Positions 1-13,065 of a stretch of DNA of 64,000 nt are shown here, piece after piece. The stretch covers positions 1,363,501-1,427,500 of the forward strand of contig WPIO01000017.1 of the NCBI GenBank assembly GCA_009760855.2. The letters are read 5' to 3'. Every line of letters starts with the position of its first letter. The first letter of the stretch is position 1. The notes beneath the pieces are model-generated. The model saw only the letters and a program-made list of their open reading frames with translations, made no database searches and was not told where the DNA came from. The stretch is from Cristatella mucedo. Taxonomy: Eukaryota > Bryozoa > Phylactolaemata > Cristatellidae. A program made the translations under genes and the position numbers.

Positions 1-879
1 AGTGGATTCCATTGGATTCCCAGGACAAAGTTGCATTAACACGGAAGCCTAAGCTCCACTCCCGAGACCCAAAAGTCTCACTATTTTTTTCTTTGGCGAA
101 GGAACGCACGTTAAAAGCCGCCCGTGTCCTTTCACAATGAAAATATTCCACCAGCTAGCTGCAGACCTATTTGCCTTTTCTTCATTACAAAACGGGTCGG
201 GAGTTCTGATAAAAATGCCCGTGGCAGCTACTACAATAAAAAATAAAGAGCGACATAATGATTTCGTAAAAACTAATCAGTCAAAATTGTAATCGAGACT
301 GAGCTACGTAGCTACATTTAGTAGGATCCAGTAGCACAGCTCAGCGGAGTCATGAAGACCGATGCTTAGGGCCAGACAAAATCTGTGGGAAAAACCGAAG
401 TATGCTCAAAATATGCCCAAAATGTCACACCTGCACAATAAAAAGGAATTCAATATTAAAAGCATTCAATCTGCGCGAAAATCTCATGATGTTTTGAAAA
501 TTAAATTCGTTTATTAAAAATATGATTTGGGGGAAATCAGCAAAATGTAGTATTTATCCAGGAGTATTTTAATTTAAAATTAAAATAAAATTAAGTGGCA
601 TTTCATTAGAGAACCGAAAAAAGCATATCAAACGAGTGCAAAAAACAAATAATTGTACCATATAAAAATAAAAATGCTTACGCTTTCTAGAGTAATAGTT
701 ACCCTATTCTTGCCAAGTAGTCATTTGCTTAGAGAGCATGGGCAATCGTTCATCAGGTCATCGAGATTGCATTGAAAATAGTGCGTCAACATAAAAACGG
801 CCACAAGGCATAAAAGCACATCTGAGAGTAAACAGAAAACTTATGGCAGCCGACAGCTCTATTATCTCTCCCAATCTTT
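1..879. other. AT-rich stretch, nothing recognised
   Basis: No open reading frame of useful length, no repeat seen elsewhere in the window and no RNA gene was recognised. The sequence is AT-rich and looks like ordinary intergenic or intronic DNA. Confidence 0.4.
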
Positions 880-1018
880 TACTATGTTATGTTTGTTATG
901 TTTATTGCCATTTAGCCTGCTACCACTAACCATTCGATCAAGCTTCCTTGGCAGCAAATGACAAGTGCCTAAAAAGAGATTGAGTTCTCTGAGGGCGCCA
1001 TAATAAATGTATTGCCAA
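880..1018 (+). repeat. LINE A-related 3' end fragment
   Basis: The segment holds the family's 3' terminal block: a CTACCACTAACCATTC-like stretch, then CAGCAAATG, then the stem-loop region with AGAGATTGAGTTCTCTGAGGGCGC. Only the last part of the element is present, as expected for 5'-truncated target-primed insertion. It lacks a long ATT tail and is moderately diverged. Confidence 0.75.
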
Positions 1019-1191
1019 TATTACTAGTATTGCTATAATCTCTTGGGCATGGCTAATTTTTGATCGCACACACTTTAACAATTCGGCACTTTGAACTGAA
1101 CTAAGGCTCACGATGTAATAGTATTCACTCTACCTCTTCATTGGGGAATACGGACAGCTGCAATGGCTGAAGAATGCACGCAGCCCTCAAA

Positions 1192-1460
1192 CATAATAAT
1201 AATAATAATAATAATATTGGACTTGATAAAGCGCCCTCAGAGAACTTAATCTCTTTCTAGGCACTTTACATTTGATGCAAAGTGATATGCAATTGAATAG
1301 TAAGTAAAGTCATGCTTGAAAAACAAACAAAATGAATTATATGGTTAGGGGTGACATGCACAGGGTCAGCATGCAAATGTGGTTAGTGGCAGCATGCACA
1401 GTGTCAGCACGCATAAGCAGATGAAGGACGAATCACAGGGACCCACTAAATGCTGTCCTA
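1192..1460 (-). repeat. LINE A 3' UTR copy
   Basis: Read on the minus strand this is the LINE A 3' untranslated region. It has the AAATGCTGTCC start, the GACACTGTGCATGCTGCCAC and GACCCTGTGCATGTCACCCC blocks, the terminal stem-loop and an (ATT)n tail, seen here as (AAT)n. It is 5'-truncated and carries no coding sequence. Confidence 0.9.
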
Positions 1461-3235
1461 TTGCTGAGTAGACTTGCGGTAGCCTTCTAAGTTATTCCGT
1501 TGAATTTCAGAAAGATGGATTCAGGAAGTCCTCTCGAGATCTGTTCATTCTGCAGCCAATTTGATAACTGCTGACCTGGCCCTTCCACCCCTTGCAAGTC
1601 GTGCAATCAGCTAAGAAAATTCTGAGGCGCGATATGACTTGACGACTGCACAATAAAGAGACAAAGCATCGCACTCTACTAGTGCAGTTAACCGTACAAA
1701 GACCATCAGCTTGTATGACCGTAAACCTAACTCTCAGAAAAATCTTAAATTTTCCCCTAGGACAACCCTACTGACATACTTGACCTCCAAGACAAATCTC
1801 CAAGTACTCAACTTGGTCGTTGTTGGCCAAATACTCCACTGAGCCAGTGAGCGTCCGAGGCAGCTAAAGTATTCATCGAGGACGGCAGATAGTTTCTGAT
1901 TAGGCGGTCTGGTTAGGTTAACTTTCATGGAGTGCAAGATCTACGTTCGTTGTTTATGGGAATGGTTAAAAATTCTCTTCCAAACATACGCAATCTGGTA
2001 CAAATCCTGCATTAAAAAGGGTAAGATCTCCAGCTCGAGATTTAAACTAGTGTGCCATAAAGCTACATGATTCGAGCTAGATATTAAGCTTTTTAAAACA
2101 TCTTTGGAGGCTTTTTCATATAGCTTGCTTTATCGGTCACATACGCCATCACGTCATCGAAATCAGGCTCATGGACAGTTTATATCATCTTTTGGGAGAC
2201 AATTGTATAGTTACAATCTCCTAGAAGCTTCAGCGACAAGAGTTTTGTTGGATTACCATCAAGCACCTCAACTGCAATCGCCAAAGTAGTTCTCGTACAA
2301 CTTCATTAGTTCCATCCAGTATTACATAATTTGGCTGTCAGTTGACATACTGTGTGCCGCTGTCAACATTTGGAATATTTGCAGCTCAATCGGTCGCCCG
2401 CGTTTATTTCTAAAACCAACGTCGGACATGAAACAGAGGCGTCTGGTCGCGGAGGGACGGCAAATGTTTACCCCCTATAACTGCCGTGCGCGTCTGTGCG
2501 TCTGTTGCGAATGCTCATTTGTTCGTCTGGCAGCTCGCTCGCTCAGCTCGCTCGCTCCGCCGGTCCGGTAGCCTAGAGTGCCTTCTTGACCTCTTGAAAT
2601 AACCAAGCAGTCCGCAAAGTTTGTCGATCCCAGCTTTAAAGGAACATACACTTTCAGTGATTTAAGGTTTTCGTCGTGAATCTTGGACTATTCGATCAAA
2701 TACGCAGAGCATCTTGGGTACCCATGAGCCCTGACGGTGGCAAATCGCTCGTGGCTAGGCGCTATGAGGTAGAGCTTTCTTGAAAGACTTTCTGTAATTA
2801 TCCATAGACCAAAGTGTTTATCTTTTCATGGAAGCCTTTAAGAAGCGCTTCGGATGGCTAACGATGGCAGCAGCACGCTGTGCAGACGCAGTGTTCGCAG
2901 GCCATGTTAAAAAATGGTGGGCGCTTGGCCAAAGTTTTGAAGCTGTCCTGGTTTGGACTAGGATTAAGATGATCGCCTTGAACGGCCAAGGTCGTGGAAT
3001 CGTGACGCCCAATCAATGTCATGGTTCACAGAGGGCGCAGTGCAAGTTGTTGGAATAAGGTTCATGGATACTATTAATGATGTAGGCTATTTGAGCGGTC
3101 AACAATAGCCACACTCACACCAATAATTCTTGTATAGCTAATAATTCTTGTACAGGTTTTAAAACTATACGCTCAGTTCTCAGCTATTCGTAACTGCAAT
3201 TTGAAGACAGAAAACATCGAACGTCATATATAATC
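1461..3235. other. No gene recognised
   Basis: Short reading frames exist on both strands, for example 2828-3058, but none shows a recognisable domain, compositional support or splice context. A moderately GC-rich patch with repeated GCTCGCTCG lies near 2525-2565. Confidence 0.35.
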
Positions 3236-3237
3236 TA

Positions 3238-3870
3238 TTACTACTCCTATTAATAACAATAATAAACTTGTATTGCACTTTAAGAGAGCTAGATATATTT
3301 CTAGGCATTTTTGCATAAGCTGGAAAAGAATTATTTAAGTTGGTAAGTAATAAAATGTACAGAGTGGTAAGCGATAAAATGTACAGAGTTAGCTCATACG
3401 AGCACGTACTGGAAAATTCACGGGGCCCAGCAAGGCAAGGAACTGATAAGTTTCTAGCTTCTTTTTAAATATCGTCAAGTCAGAGAATGTATGTCAAACT
3501 TGAGTCTAGACTTTAGGAACATTGGAGTAGAAATAGGATATTCAAAAAATGATTTTGGGTAGGTTAGAAGCCCAGCTACCTGCATTGAGTCCCATAAGAA
3601 CAAACAGTACGCCTGAGTAGGAAGTATTTTGGATAGGTTGGCTGAATCAATAGATTGAAGGGACCTTTAAGTGAGTGAAAGAACCTTAAAGTTGATAACC
3701 TGCTTAAGTAGTGGCTAGTGCAGGTCACTGAGAATTGGTGTAATGCGGTAGCTACGACGTTTTTGGCAGACAAGCCCAGCAGCAGAGTTTGGCAACCAGC
3801 AATAAGGGTCTTGTTGCACATGCAGCATGACATATGAGTGGTGACAAGCAGACATCTAGTCGAGATGTAA
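3238..3870 (-). repeat. Old degenerate LINE A copy
   Basis: The stretch from about 3640 to 3860 aligns by eye with the antisense of the LINE A reverse-transcriptase C-terminal region: blocks like gtgagtgaaagaacctt, tagtgcaggtcactgagaa and ggcagacaagcccagc match the better copy at 9413-11003. The part nearer 3240 has a weak AAT-rich tail. Many substitutions mark an old insertion. Confidence 0.7.
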
Positions 3871-4001
3871 TGCCGTATTTTCTGTTCCTATGTGGTTTTT
3901 TATATTGGGGCTCATTTGAAAACTACTCTACTCACTCAAGCTTTTTATTGAAAACATGCCAGTTCCGTCATCCTCCAGCTTCATAACACAGCCTATTTCT
4001 G

Positions 4002-4274
4002 CAGAAGCGGAACCAGAAGGGGGCAGGCGGCATTTGCCCTCCAACAGCGAGAAAGCAATCTGGGCCGCCTCCTAGTCCTACGCCTACCAACCATCACGAA
4101 TGAGGAAATTATGCCTTAATTCCACTGGATGAGCAACCACGGAGTTCGTGTTGAATTAATACACTGACTTTTTTGATGGTAAAACTTTTCATTAATTGTA
4201 GTGTTTCTCGTCCTGTCCCCTGCATTACAATCTTTCAGGTCTTGCCCCAAATAACAATTCTGGCTCTGCCACTG
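4002..4274. mobile_element. hAT-like MITE, copy 1
   Basis: A 273-base non-coding element with terminal inverted repeats related to CAGTGGCGGAGCCAGG at the left and CTGGCTCYGCCACTG at the right. The flanks tATTTCTg and aATTTCTc agree at 6 of 8 positions, consistent with an 8-bp target duplication. The interior resembles three other copies in the window near 23860, 40475 and 53530. Assignment to hAT rests on the CAG start and 8-bp duplication, so superfamily is an inference. Confidence 0.8.
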
Positions 4275-4667
4275 AATTTCTCTTACCTTCACTGCACCAC
4301 CCTCCCCCGAAGAACCTGCTCCAGCACGTAATGCATCAAAACTGGACTAATTTAGTTCGATATTTGGTGGGGAGCCCAATAAGCCTCTGAGATCTCTGCA
4401 GATCCGGTTTGAATGTGTGGCTCGACCTGTTGACGAACGATGCAATTTCAAATTACCCATCTCTCGCAGAGGGCGCATCCCTGGATTCCGATTGAAGGAA
4501 TAGTTCAGTTTAAAATACTTCTTGTGCTCTGCTTATGTCTCATGGGCCAGTCCAGTCTACTTTGCCAACTTTTTTTAAGAAACTGCAAGCTAAACATCCG
4601 CCACAATATATTGGGACATGCGCGCGTGTCTGTCACTTTTTTCGCCGCATTTCGGAGTTCTTTTCCT

Positions 4668-4709
4668 GAACACGGGCTGCAGGTTAGCTGCTACCTGCAG
4701 CCCGTGTTC
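4668..4709. repeat. Perfect 17-bp inverted repeat, 8-base loop
   Basis: The arms lie at 4668-4684 and 4693-4709 and are perfect reverse complements around the loop TAGCTGCT. The arms contain the palindromic core CTGCAG. It lies in no recognised element. Confidence 0.9.
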
Positions 4710-7700
4710 GAGGGCGTGCGTCTTCCGGATTGCGTAGAGTCCTAGGACTGGCTTGGGCAGCTGCAATTTAGGCCAGGCACTGCTGCAAAAGGATTGGTGC
4801 AGAAATTTGCAATGCCATGCGAGATGCGTAAGAGATAACAACATTAGCTATAAAACCTAAAATAAAACAAAAGTACATGTATGATGCAAAAATATTTCCA
4901 CTCAAAAATGCCACGATTACTTCATCTCTCTTCCGAGATGTTACATCAGCCAGATTATGACAGCCCTAGAGACTGGGCCTTCTGAATTCCAGCTTAAAGA
5001 AACCGGACATGCCGTGTTCAATAATTAGTTGTACTTTGGGCTTCGAACCAGAGAGAGTCGAAGGCAAGGGCCTACACTTTACACCGCCGCAGCTGCGGCC
5101 ACATCTGTGGATGTCGATTAGATTGCTTATCTTTAAGGAAAGCAGCCTCATCATGTTAAACATGTGTGGACGCTCTTGATTGCTGTCGAGCTCTGGTACA
5201 TTCTGGCATAAACCTGCTCGCTTTGGTGCAGCCTCTGCGACTCAATAGCGGCGCTGCGAAGCAACGGCACTACCTTTATGTAATTTGCCGATGCAATATT
5301 TAATACGATATCCTATGAGCGACCATCTTGCGATGATGCTCGTTCATTATTACGAGTGACGTCGGTGATACCAAGTCAAGACAGCTCCTGGCGTCCACCA
5401 AACTCATTTGCATCGCTTATTTGATATTCCGCAGACGAAACCCTTGCAAATACTTAAGAAGAAAGTTGAAATAGTGAATTCGTGCCATTTACGCTTTGCA
5501 TCGAGGCCACGTAAAGGGTACTAATATCAACGAAAATTCATGCAGCAACTTTCATTATTTATTTGCTACTAGCGCATCGCTCCCCTGAGAATGCCGGAGG
5601 AAAAATACTAGAAGAGAATTTGCTTTTCTCCTGCCACCACCACCACTCCCGTCCTTGCTTTGTCCTCTTGTCTCAGCAGTATAAGCACGCTCTCGTGCAT
5701 TACCCATGCTGCCAACCTCTAACGCTATTTAGTGATCTTTTGTAAATATTTTTAAGATCGGAATCCAACTCGGATTACGTGATATTAAAGTTAGTAATCC
5801 TCTAAGGTCATTTTTTGCAACGGAGCTGGCGGAATGAGTGGTAAGTGGGTTGTTTTCAATTTGTTTAGCTTATACTTTTCCTACACGGTCTTCCTTCACC
5901 TATGCTGAAAAGATTGCATCGCGTAAACATTTTTATTGTATCTTTATTACTGAGTATTACGTGTCCTATTGCTATGGCTTGTAAAATGCCTCAAAAGTTT
6001 AAAAAATAGCAATTATTCTCCGTACGTTGCCTTTGTTACCAGGATAACCATAAATTTGAAATTTAATTAACTTCCGCAATATTCAAAACATACATCACAA
6101 AATAATGTTGTGTCAAATAAGAAATTAATATTTTTTGTCTATTTGTGTGCATAATCACACCAGTAAATATTAATGTCATCAAACTCAATCGAATTGTCAA
6201 AAAACCTAAAGGGTTCTATATTGGACACGATTACCTTTAGTGTGGACATGTGAAGGCAACAGTTGATGTCTAGCGTTGGTCAGTTGTTCTTCGAATGAAT
6301 AAGTCTCAATTAGCCATACCCTCCTTTTTAATACTAACGAAGCTACAGTGTAACTACAAGAGCCTTAAGCCCAGCAGCTCAATGAGGCTTTAGCTACCAA
6401 AGTCGATTTATATTTGCATTTTCCTGAGATGGTGCATCAAGAGGCTGAAAGCATCCGGCATCAGAAGCGTTGTTCTAGGTCTGTAGCGCATTAATCGAGA
6501 GAACGGCAAAACGTCATCGGTGGAAACATCTCTTTCAGTACCCACCTCTTCCTGTCTTTCACTAATTGCACTTTAAAGAGAATCAGCACAGCTTCCAGAC
6601 ATTTCTGGACGTCTTGAGGCATATGGAGATCCCCTGGTAGGTCGTCCCTGCTATGTTTGTCGTCCCTGCCCTTGGGACAGCAGGGAACGTCAAGCCCACT
6701 ATCGCAGGCGGGACTGGCCATAGTGGATTGAGTGCCGCCAACACTCACTGGTCGTCGAGAGTGGCATTACACAGCCGATGATATGTCTGAGACACCGATT
6801 CTTCAAGTATCTTTCCATGATAAGCGGCGGTCAGCCGCTCAGCACGCGCGTTCTCATCTCAGATATCTCAGGTCCATCCGAATGAACCATCTGTCGAGTC
6901 TCGCACCCGGTAAAAGGGGAAACGGAAAACGGAGAAGCGAGAAACGGTAAGGATCCGGTGAAGGCTGCGAAACGCGAAACGGCCGCCATCAAAGAGCTAC
7001 AGCTTCCTGCTAGGTATATCGGGAACAGCTACATCGTATTGGACAATTTATTAGCGTCAAGTAGAATCGCCGTTTCGTGTAATATTTCAGGCATTGCACC
7101 AGCCCCTAAAGCCGTGCAGCGTACTGCCATTCGCATTGAGCGAAAACTAAATAGCAGCCAGTATTAATTGTTTCTGCCGAAGTTTCCAGACAAAAATGCG
7201 AGAGATTTCTCACTTTGAAGCCATTTAACGCTTGTCTCTTATACAAAAGTTATGGCGCTTTACTGTCGGTAGCGAATAATACTAGTGTCCTCTTTGAAAA
7301 TCTTCTTTAGGAGGTTTCCAGGTCTTGGCTTCATTACAATCTTACAGCCAAAGTGTGACAGTCGCTGCCCACACTGGAATGGAAAGGTAGCAAGCAGGCT
7401 GTTACAGCGAGCCCACAAATGGCAGCAGTAAGTACATACCAGCATGTACAGAGCATGGGTAGAGATTGCATTCTCTTGGGGCCCTGTAAGAATGACATGC
7501 GTATATAACCGACTAGCCGGCCCGCTACCCTATGTAAAATTGTATCCAGACTAGGTTTGGTTGGCTGGAACGGGACGGCGGTAGCGCAGTAGGGGTCACC
7601 AACTAGGCCGGGATCTGACCTATGGGTATGGCCAGTGGTGCGGAGACGTGAGGTCACCGGGGCTCTTGGGTGGTAGAAGTTGGCCGAGCAAGTCGTGGTG

Positions 7701-7845
7701 TTGGAGGCTCCCGGTCTCGCCGATTTGAGCACCTGGATGGTTGCAGGCGTGCTCCGGCGATGCGGCCACGCACGCAAGGCAACGAGTGCCCAAGTCCCGA
7801 GAGAAGCTGGATAGCACGCTCGTTGTTGCGATGTTGCTCGTTGTT
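4710..7845. other. No gene recognised
   Basis: Only short, mutually overlapping reading frames on both strands are present, with none showing a recognisable domain. No copy of the window's repeat families was seen here. Confidence 0.35.
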
Positions 7846-7849
7846 CTAA

Positions 7850-8178
7850 TAGGTAGACTGGAGCCAGGGAATAAAGGAACCTAAAAGTAAGTGACAGAAC
7901 TATGAAGTCGATACTCTGCTTGATGGGAAGCTAGTGCATGTCGGCTAGAAGTATACTTTTACTGGGATCACATGCACCAAGCTATAAAATGTAATGCCAA
8001 TTCTTGCAGAAATGAACTATACTATAGAATAGTCCAATATAGACATCCAGTTCACACGATCCTTTCTATATGGAATTTAACACCGAGTATAATAATAATA
8101 ATAATAATGCACGTGATAAAGCGCCCTCAGAGAACTCAATCTCTTTCTAGGCGCTTTACATTTGCTGCAAAGGGATGA
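7850..8178 (-). repeat. LINE A fragments with 3' tail
   Basis: Two pieces of LINE A antisense are present: a short coding-region piece (about 7850-7946) and the 3' terminal stem-loop with (ATT)n tail (8089-8178). Most of the 3' untranslated region between them has been lost or has diverged, so this is a rearranged or internally deleted copy. Confidence 0.75.
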
Positions 8179-8689
8179 ATTACGTTCTCCTCCGTTGAGG
8201 CACTCAAGAAACCGGGTCTACAGGGACATAATTAATGGGATCAAGTATAGGATCTATGCGGTATAGCCATTCCTGACTTCCAGATGTTTGATTATGGCAA
8301 CTGACAGAAAACCATTGACACAAGACCTAAATTGAAAGCGATTACCTCTAAAGTGTAATTGTGTGGACAAATGTAGTGCTTATGTGTTTATATGCAAGAA
8401 GCTGCTATATAGAGATGGTGTGAAAAATTGAATTAGAATTTATTAATATTTCGCAGTGTGTGCTGTCGAAAGTCTCATTGCCTCGGATGTTGGAAGAATG
8501 GTGAATTTCACGAAAGGTCAGCACCTAAAGCAAAAAATGGCTCCTCATATTCGCGAAGTGAAGTTGCCGAGTTTCGAAGGTAATGCAAGAAAGCTTGGAA
8601 CCCTGCCATGATATGAGCTGCAATTGGTTTCTCCGAGAACGAGTTGCGGGAGGTTGAGAGACAGACAGCTGGGAAGAGAGAGAGGAAGA

Positions 8690-8830
8690 TTACGATGGAG
8701 AGAGAGAGAGAGAGAGGAGGGATGAGAGAGAGGGAGTGGGAGAGAGATAAATAAAGTGAGGGGAGAGGGAGAGAGAGAGAGAGGGAGATAGAGCGAGAAG
8801 GTAGAGGGAGCGAGAGGGAGGAGCAAGAGC
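8690..8830. repeat. (GA)n-rich low-complexity tract
   Basis: Imperfect GA/GGA dinucleotide and trinucleotide runs. The Ser/Leu/Pro-rich minus-strand reading frame across it is a composition artefact. Confidence 0.9.
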
Positions 8831-9412
8831 ACTTTAAATATTAAGTGACCTTGTAATTTATCTTTCGGCACATCCGGGGGGGGGGGTACTGCGAGAAAAA
8901 TCTTTGCAATCACCTATACTAAAGAATGGAACGAATCGAATACTATGCCAGTCAATGATTGCATTTAAAAAGAATAAAAAATATATAATCTAAAGCAAAA
9001 GCAATAGACTGCGCATTGAAAAATTAAAAATTTTCTGCGTATTAATGGTTTGATGACACATCTTTCTTCTCGTCATCCCGTTTGCTCTTGGCAGTTGTAA
9101 CTGCTATGATGATGCACGTTATTCGAAACGCACTATCAATCCAGATCAAACCAGGGAGGATGCACACTGCCTGAAACACTGCCTGACACACTGGATGAAA
9201 TTACAGCCTCGACTATGAATATTGATATAGATGTATTATGCTAATACCATGGGCGAACGCTAGCGCGTCTTGCCCGCAAGGAGCAATTAAAGATGGCTGA
9301 CATTATTAGATATCCCTAACTAAGTCATCTAATATTTCCAATGTTATCTCATCAATAGCTAGCTTTCAATAATTTGTTCAAAAAAGGTGATTATCTCACA
9401 ACAATACAAATA

Positions 9413-11003
9413 TTAATAATAATAATAATGTTCTGGATAAAACGCCCTCAGAGAACTCAATCTCTTTCTAGGCGCTTTACATTTGCTGCAAAGGGAAATA
9501 CAATTAAATGGTAAGTAAAATCATGCATGAAAAACAAATAAAATGAATAACATGGTTAGGGGTGACATGCACAGGGTCAGCATGCAAATGTGGTTAGTGG
9601 CAGCATGCACAGTGTCAGCACGCATAAGCACGTGAAGGACAAACCACAGAAACCCACTAAATGCTGTCCTAAATAGGTGTGTTTTTAAGTTCCTTTTAAA
9701 TGTAGGTCAGATCAGGGGATGTTCTGACGCAGGTCGGGATGGAGTTCCAGGCTTTGGGAGCATACGAACTAAATGCACGGTCTCCAAAGGATTTGAGGTT
9801 TGTATGAGGTATTTGTAAACTGTTGGATTCCGAAAAGCGGGTGGTACAATGCTTGGCCTGATGGGGGAGTATGTCGGAGAGATAGGCTGGAGCCATAGAA
9901 TGAAGGGACCTAAAAGTGAGTGACAAAACCTTAAAGTCAATCCGTTGCTTGACTGGTAGCCAGTGCAGGTCGGTGAGAAGTGGAGTAATGTGGCAACTGC
10001 GACGCTCACGACAGACAAGCCTAGCGGCAGAGTTTTGCACCAGCTGCAATCGCCTGATCGCACATGCTAGTAGGCCAGTAAGCAGAGAGTTGCAGAAGTC
10101 GAGACGAGATGTCACGAATGCATGGACCAACTTAGACGTGGTATCCTTATCTAAACAAGCCCAAATTTTAGCAATATTATGAAGCTGAACATAGGCAGAT
10201 TTGACCGTGGAGCTGATATGGTCGTCTAACGAGAGGTCGCTTTGGAATATGACACCTAGATTTCGAGCTGATTCAACTGGAGATATGCTGGCAGAGCCAA
10301 TTTTGAGCGTCAGCCTTTCAGTTTCGGAATCACACTGGGTTTGCTCATAACTAGTAAGTTAGTTTTGTCATCGTTTAGTTTTAGAAAATTTGCTGCCATC
10401 CATGTGCGGATGTCATCAATGCATGCAGCAAGTGAGTTGAGAGAATTTGAGGTGCTCGAAGGCTGTGAGGGATCAAAGCAAAGGTACAACTGAGTGTCAT
10501 CTGCATAGAAGTGAAAGCCTAGATTGTGCTTGGCAATCACATCAGCAAGAGGCAGAGTATAAACCGTAAAAAGAACCGGACCTAGCACGGAGCCCAGAGG
10601 TACTCCATATTTCAGAGGTACTTCAGATGATCTTTGTCCATTCACGTCAATACTCTGGAGTCTCCCACTGAGATAGGACCTGAACCACTGCAGAGCAGTG
10701 CCAGTGATGCCCAGGCGAGATGAGAGGCGCTCTAGAAGAACTTTGTGATCGATGGTGTCCAAAGCTGCCGAAAGATCGAGCAAAACAAGCAGAGACACTC
10801 TACCCATGTCTGCATTCCTAAGTAGGTCGTTGTATACCCTAAGCAATGCTGACTCTGTGGAGTGATTAGCTCCAAAGCCGGACTAGAACTTACTAGCAAG
10901 GTGTGAGGTTTCGATATATGAGTTAAGCTGGTCTGCCACGACCCGTTACAGTGTCTTTGATAGGAATGGTAGAAGGGAGACTGGGCGGTAGTTGCTCAAG
11001 TAT
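9413..11003 (-). mobile_element. LINE A (L2/CR1-like) with decayed reverse transcriptase
   Basis: This copy reads on the minus strand from reverse-transcriptase domain to 3' tail. The coding region is broken but clear: 10310-10846 encodes LLVLLDLSAALDTIDH, GVPLGSVLGPVLFTVY and FHFYADDTQLYLCF, the RT palm motifs including the catalytic YADD, and NFLKLNDDKT. The segment 9696-10130 encodes the family's C-terminal block SRLDFCNSLLTGL with LHWLPVKQRIDFKVL. The usual Q of GVPQG is L here. The 3' UTR ends in the stem-loop and (ATT)n. RT makes DNA from the element's RNA at a nicked target. The endonuclease domain is absent, as expected for 5' truncation. The YADDTQLY form and C-terminal block fit L2/Rex1/CR1-type LINEs. 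Confidence 0.92.
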
Positions 11004-11044
11004 TAGCCAATTTAACATCCTCATTTGGACAGAGGCAGAAAGAT

Positions 11045-11152
11045 CTTAATTTCGATCACCCCCGCTTGCAGTTGGCAAAAGAATCGTTGACAGCAGAACT
11101 CGAGCCCATGACCTCGGTCGTGAAGAGCAAGAATCTTGCCTCCTGGGCTATC
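11045..11152 (-). repeat. SINE B fragment
   Basis: The minus strand contains a tRNA-like segment with CACGACCGAGGTCATGGGCT and a box-B-like GGGCTCGAGTTC, followed by a decayed version of the SINE B hairpin. It abuts the 5'-truncated end of the adjacent LINE A. Divergence is substantial. Confidence 0.6.
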
Positions 11153-11344
11153 ACGTCCCTGTTACCATTAAAAATGCCACCGTCATCAAGGACCTGTGTA
11201 GTATTGGCAGGCTCAGCACTCTTTCTACGTCCAAGCGATACCAAATGTATGCAATAATGTTTAAAAGATCTTTCAGAGCGCCCAAAAGGAACTTGAGCGA
11301 CTTGAGTCGGATTAGTCGGTGCCGAAGCCTGGAAGCCGAAGTCG

Positions 11345-11560
11345 ATGGACGAGCCTGGCTTCTGAGTTTCATCTAAATTGCATGCTGACCCTGTGCATGT
11401 CACCCCTAACTATGTTATTCATTTTGTTTGTTTATCAAGCATGGTTTTACTCACCACTCAATTGCATCTCCCTTTGCAGCAAATTTAAAGCGCCTAGAGA
11501 GAGAGAGATTGAGTTCTCTGAGGGTGCTTTATCAAGTGCATTATTATTATTATATTATTA
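11345..11560 (+). repeat. LINE A 3' UTR copy
   Basis: Starting near 11380 the sequence follows the LINE A 3' UTR, including GCATGCTGACCCTGTGCATG and CATGGTTTTACTCACCACTC, then a stem-loop region with a small GA expansion and an (ATT)n tail. It carries no coding sequence and is oriented opposite to the LINE A copy on its left. Confidence 0.88.
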
Positions 11561-11689
11561 AATATGATAGGTCTTAAGGCACCGGCAGGTACACCTGCCA
11601 GTAGTGAGTTACCAAAGTGCACTTGAATAATGCATTGACCAGATTTGATGGGTATCCCTATCTTAGCATGTCTAAATTCGTGTAAAATT

Positions 11690-12390
11690 GGCTAGCTGAA
11701 AGTAGATAGACTTGGCCTTCATTAAATGATAGCTCAGATTAGAAAACGTCACACAGATTCCTCGCAGATGCTGCAGGGGAATCTGGTGAAGCCAATTTTG
11801 AGAATTACGCTTTCCGACTACTGAGTGATCAGTTTTACCAACAACGACTAAGTTGATATTATCTCGCACAATTTGAGAAAACATTCTATCATCAAATTCG
11901 ATTTTCAGCACGTAAATTGAAAGGAAATTGAACGCTTTTGAGAGAGAAAAGCAATAGGATTGAAGCACTGGTTTAGCTGTTTGTCTTCTGCTTAAAATGA
12001 AAGCTTATATTGTGCTAGGCGATTATGTCAACTACTGGGAAAATGTATAAATAGTGAAATGACGTGAATCTAGAACAGACCCTGTCAGTACATAGCACTT
12101 TACATGCTCACAGGCTAACCACTAACCATCGGAATCTAAACTCTAAAATTTGCTGTGGAGATAAAACCTCAACCATAGCGGTGCAATACCAGTGATGCTG
12201 AGACGAGAACATAGGCGCGGAAGAAGGATTTTGGGATCAGTGGATCAAAACCAGTAGAGATCAAAACCAGTTCAACTAAAGGAAAGACTTTTTTCCTATG
12301 TAGGCGTTCCTGATAAGGTCGCTGTGCACTCAGAAATGCTGACTCAGTCGGGTAATTTGCTCCAAAATGCTGACTAGAACTTTCCTTCCA
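11690..12390 (-). repeat. Degenerate LINE A reverse-transcriptase region
   Basis: By eye it matches the antisense RT region of the better copy at 9413-11003. Block order is the same: the GATATGCTGGCAGAGCCAATTTTGAG-equivalent near 11775, the tgaaagcttatattgtgctagg block near 12000, the contactless loop region near 12150-12230, and the ccaaaatgctgactagaact end near 12360. Indels destroy all reading frames, marking an old copy. Confidence 0.75.
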
Positions 12391-12449
12391 ATCCTTGCTC
12401 CCAGCTTCATATCCCTTCTGCCAGTTCTAAATCCACTCAACCGCTTGTA

Positions 12450-12450
12450 C

Positions 12451-12538
<88 letters not shown>

Positions 12539-12596
12539 CCTCTCTCTCTCTCTCTCTATCCCCCTCTCTCCCTCTCTCCCTCTCTCTCTCTCTCTT
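12450..12596. repeat. (TC)n microsatellite
   Basis: A long CT dinucleotide run with a few interruptions. It produces spurious Ser/Leu and Arg/Glu reading frames on the two strands. Confidence 0.97.
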
Positions 12597-13065
12597 GGTT
12601 AACATCACTTTTTGGTTTGCTAAATCCTTATCTCTAAAGATGCCAGTGTTAAATGCCTTGGGCAGTAGTTTGGTAGCAGTTGCTGCCCTGCGATCGGCGA
12701 CCATGCGAGTGCCAGCTGCTGCCGTGCTCCAGCCAGAAGTGACTTATCACCGCCACATGCACTGCATCCACAGTTGCACGAGGATACGAGAGCGCTCGCT
12801 GTCAACGTGTCGCCGCTGGCAGAAGATCGAACAGTGTCAGCTCACGCGGCCTCATGGGCTGGCGGATCTAATCACTGTCACTGTACCTGATAGCCCCAAG
12901 GCACTGGTCCTGAACTGAAGCTGCAGGCTGAGCATAAGTGTTTGGATAGGCAGGTGAAAGAGCGAGAAGCCCAGGGGCTGACAATAATTTTACGGCGACG
13001 GTGTAGGTGTGGTCGCATAGATGAGCGCGGTCACCGGATGAAGTGCGAAAATCGCCGCGAAACGG

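Noticed and set aside
12330-12918. Plus and minus frames around 12.3-12.9 kb
   Set aside because: Dominated by the (TC)n microsatellite; the remaining parts show no domain or splice support.
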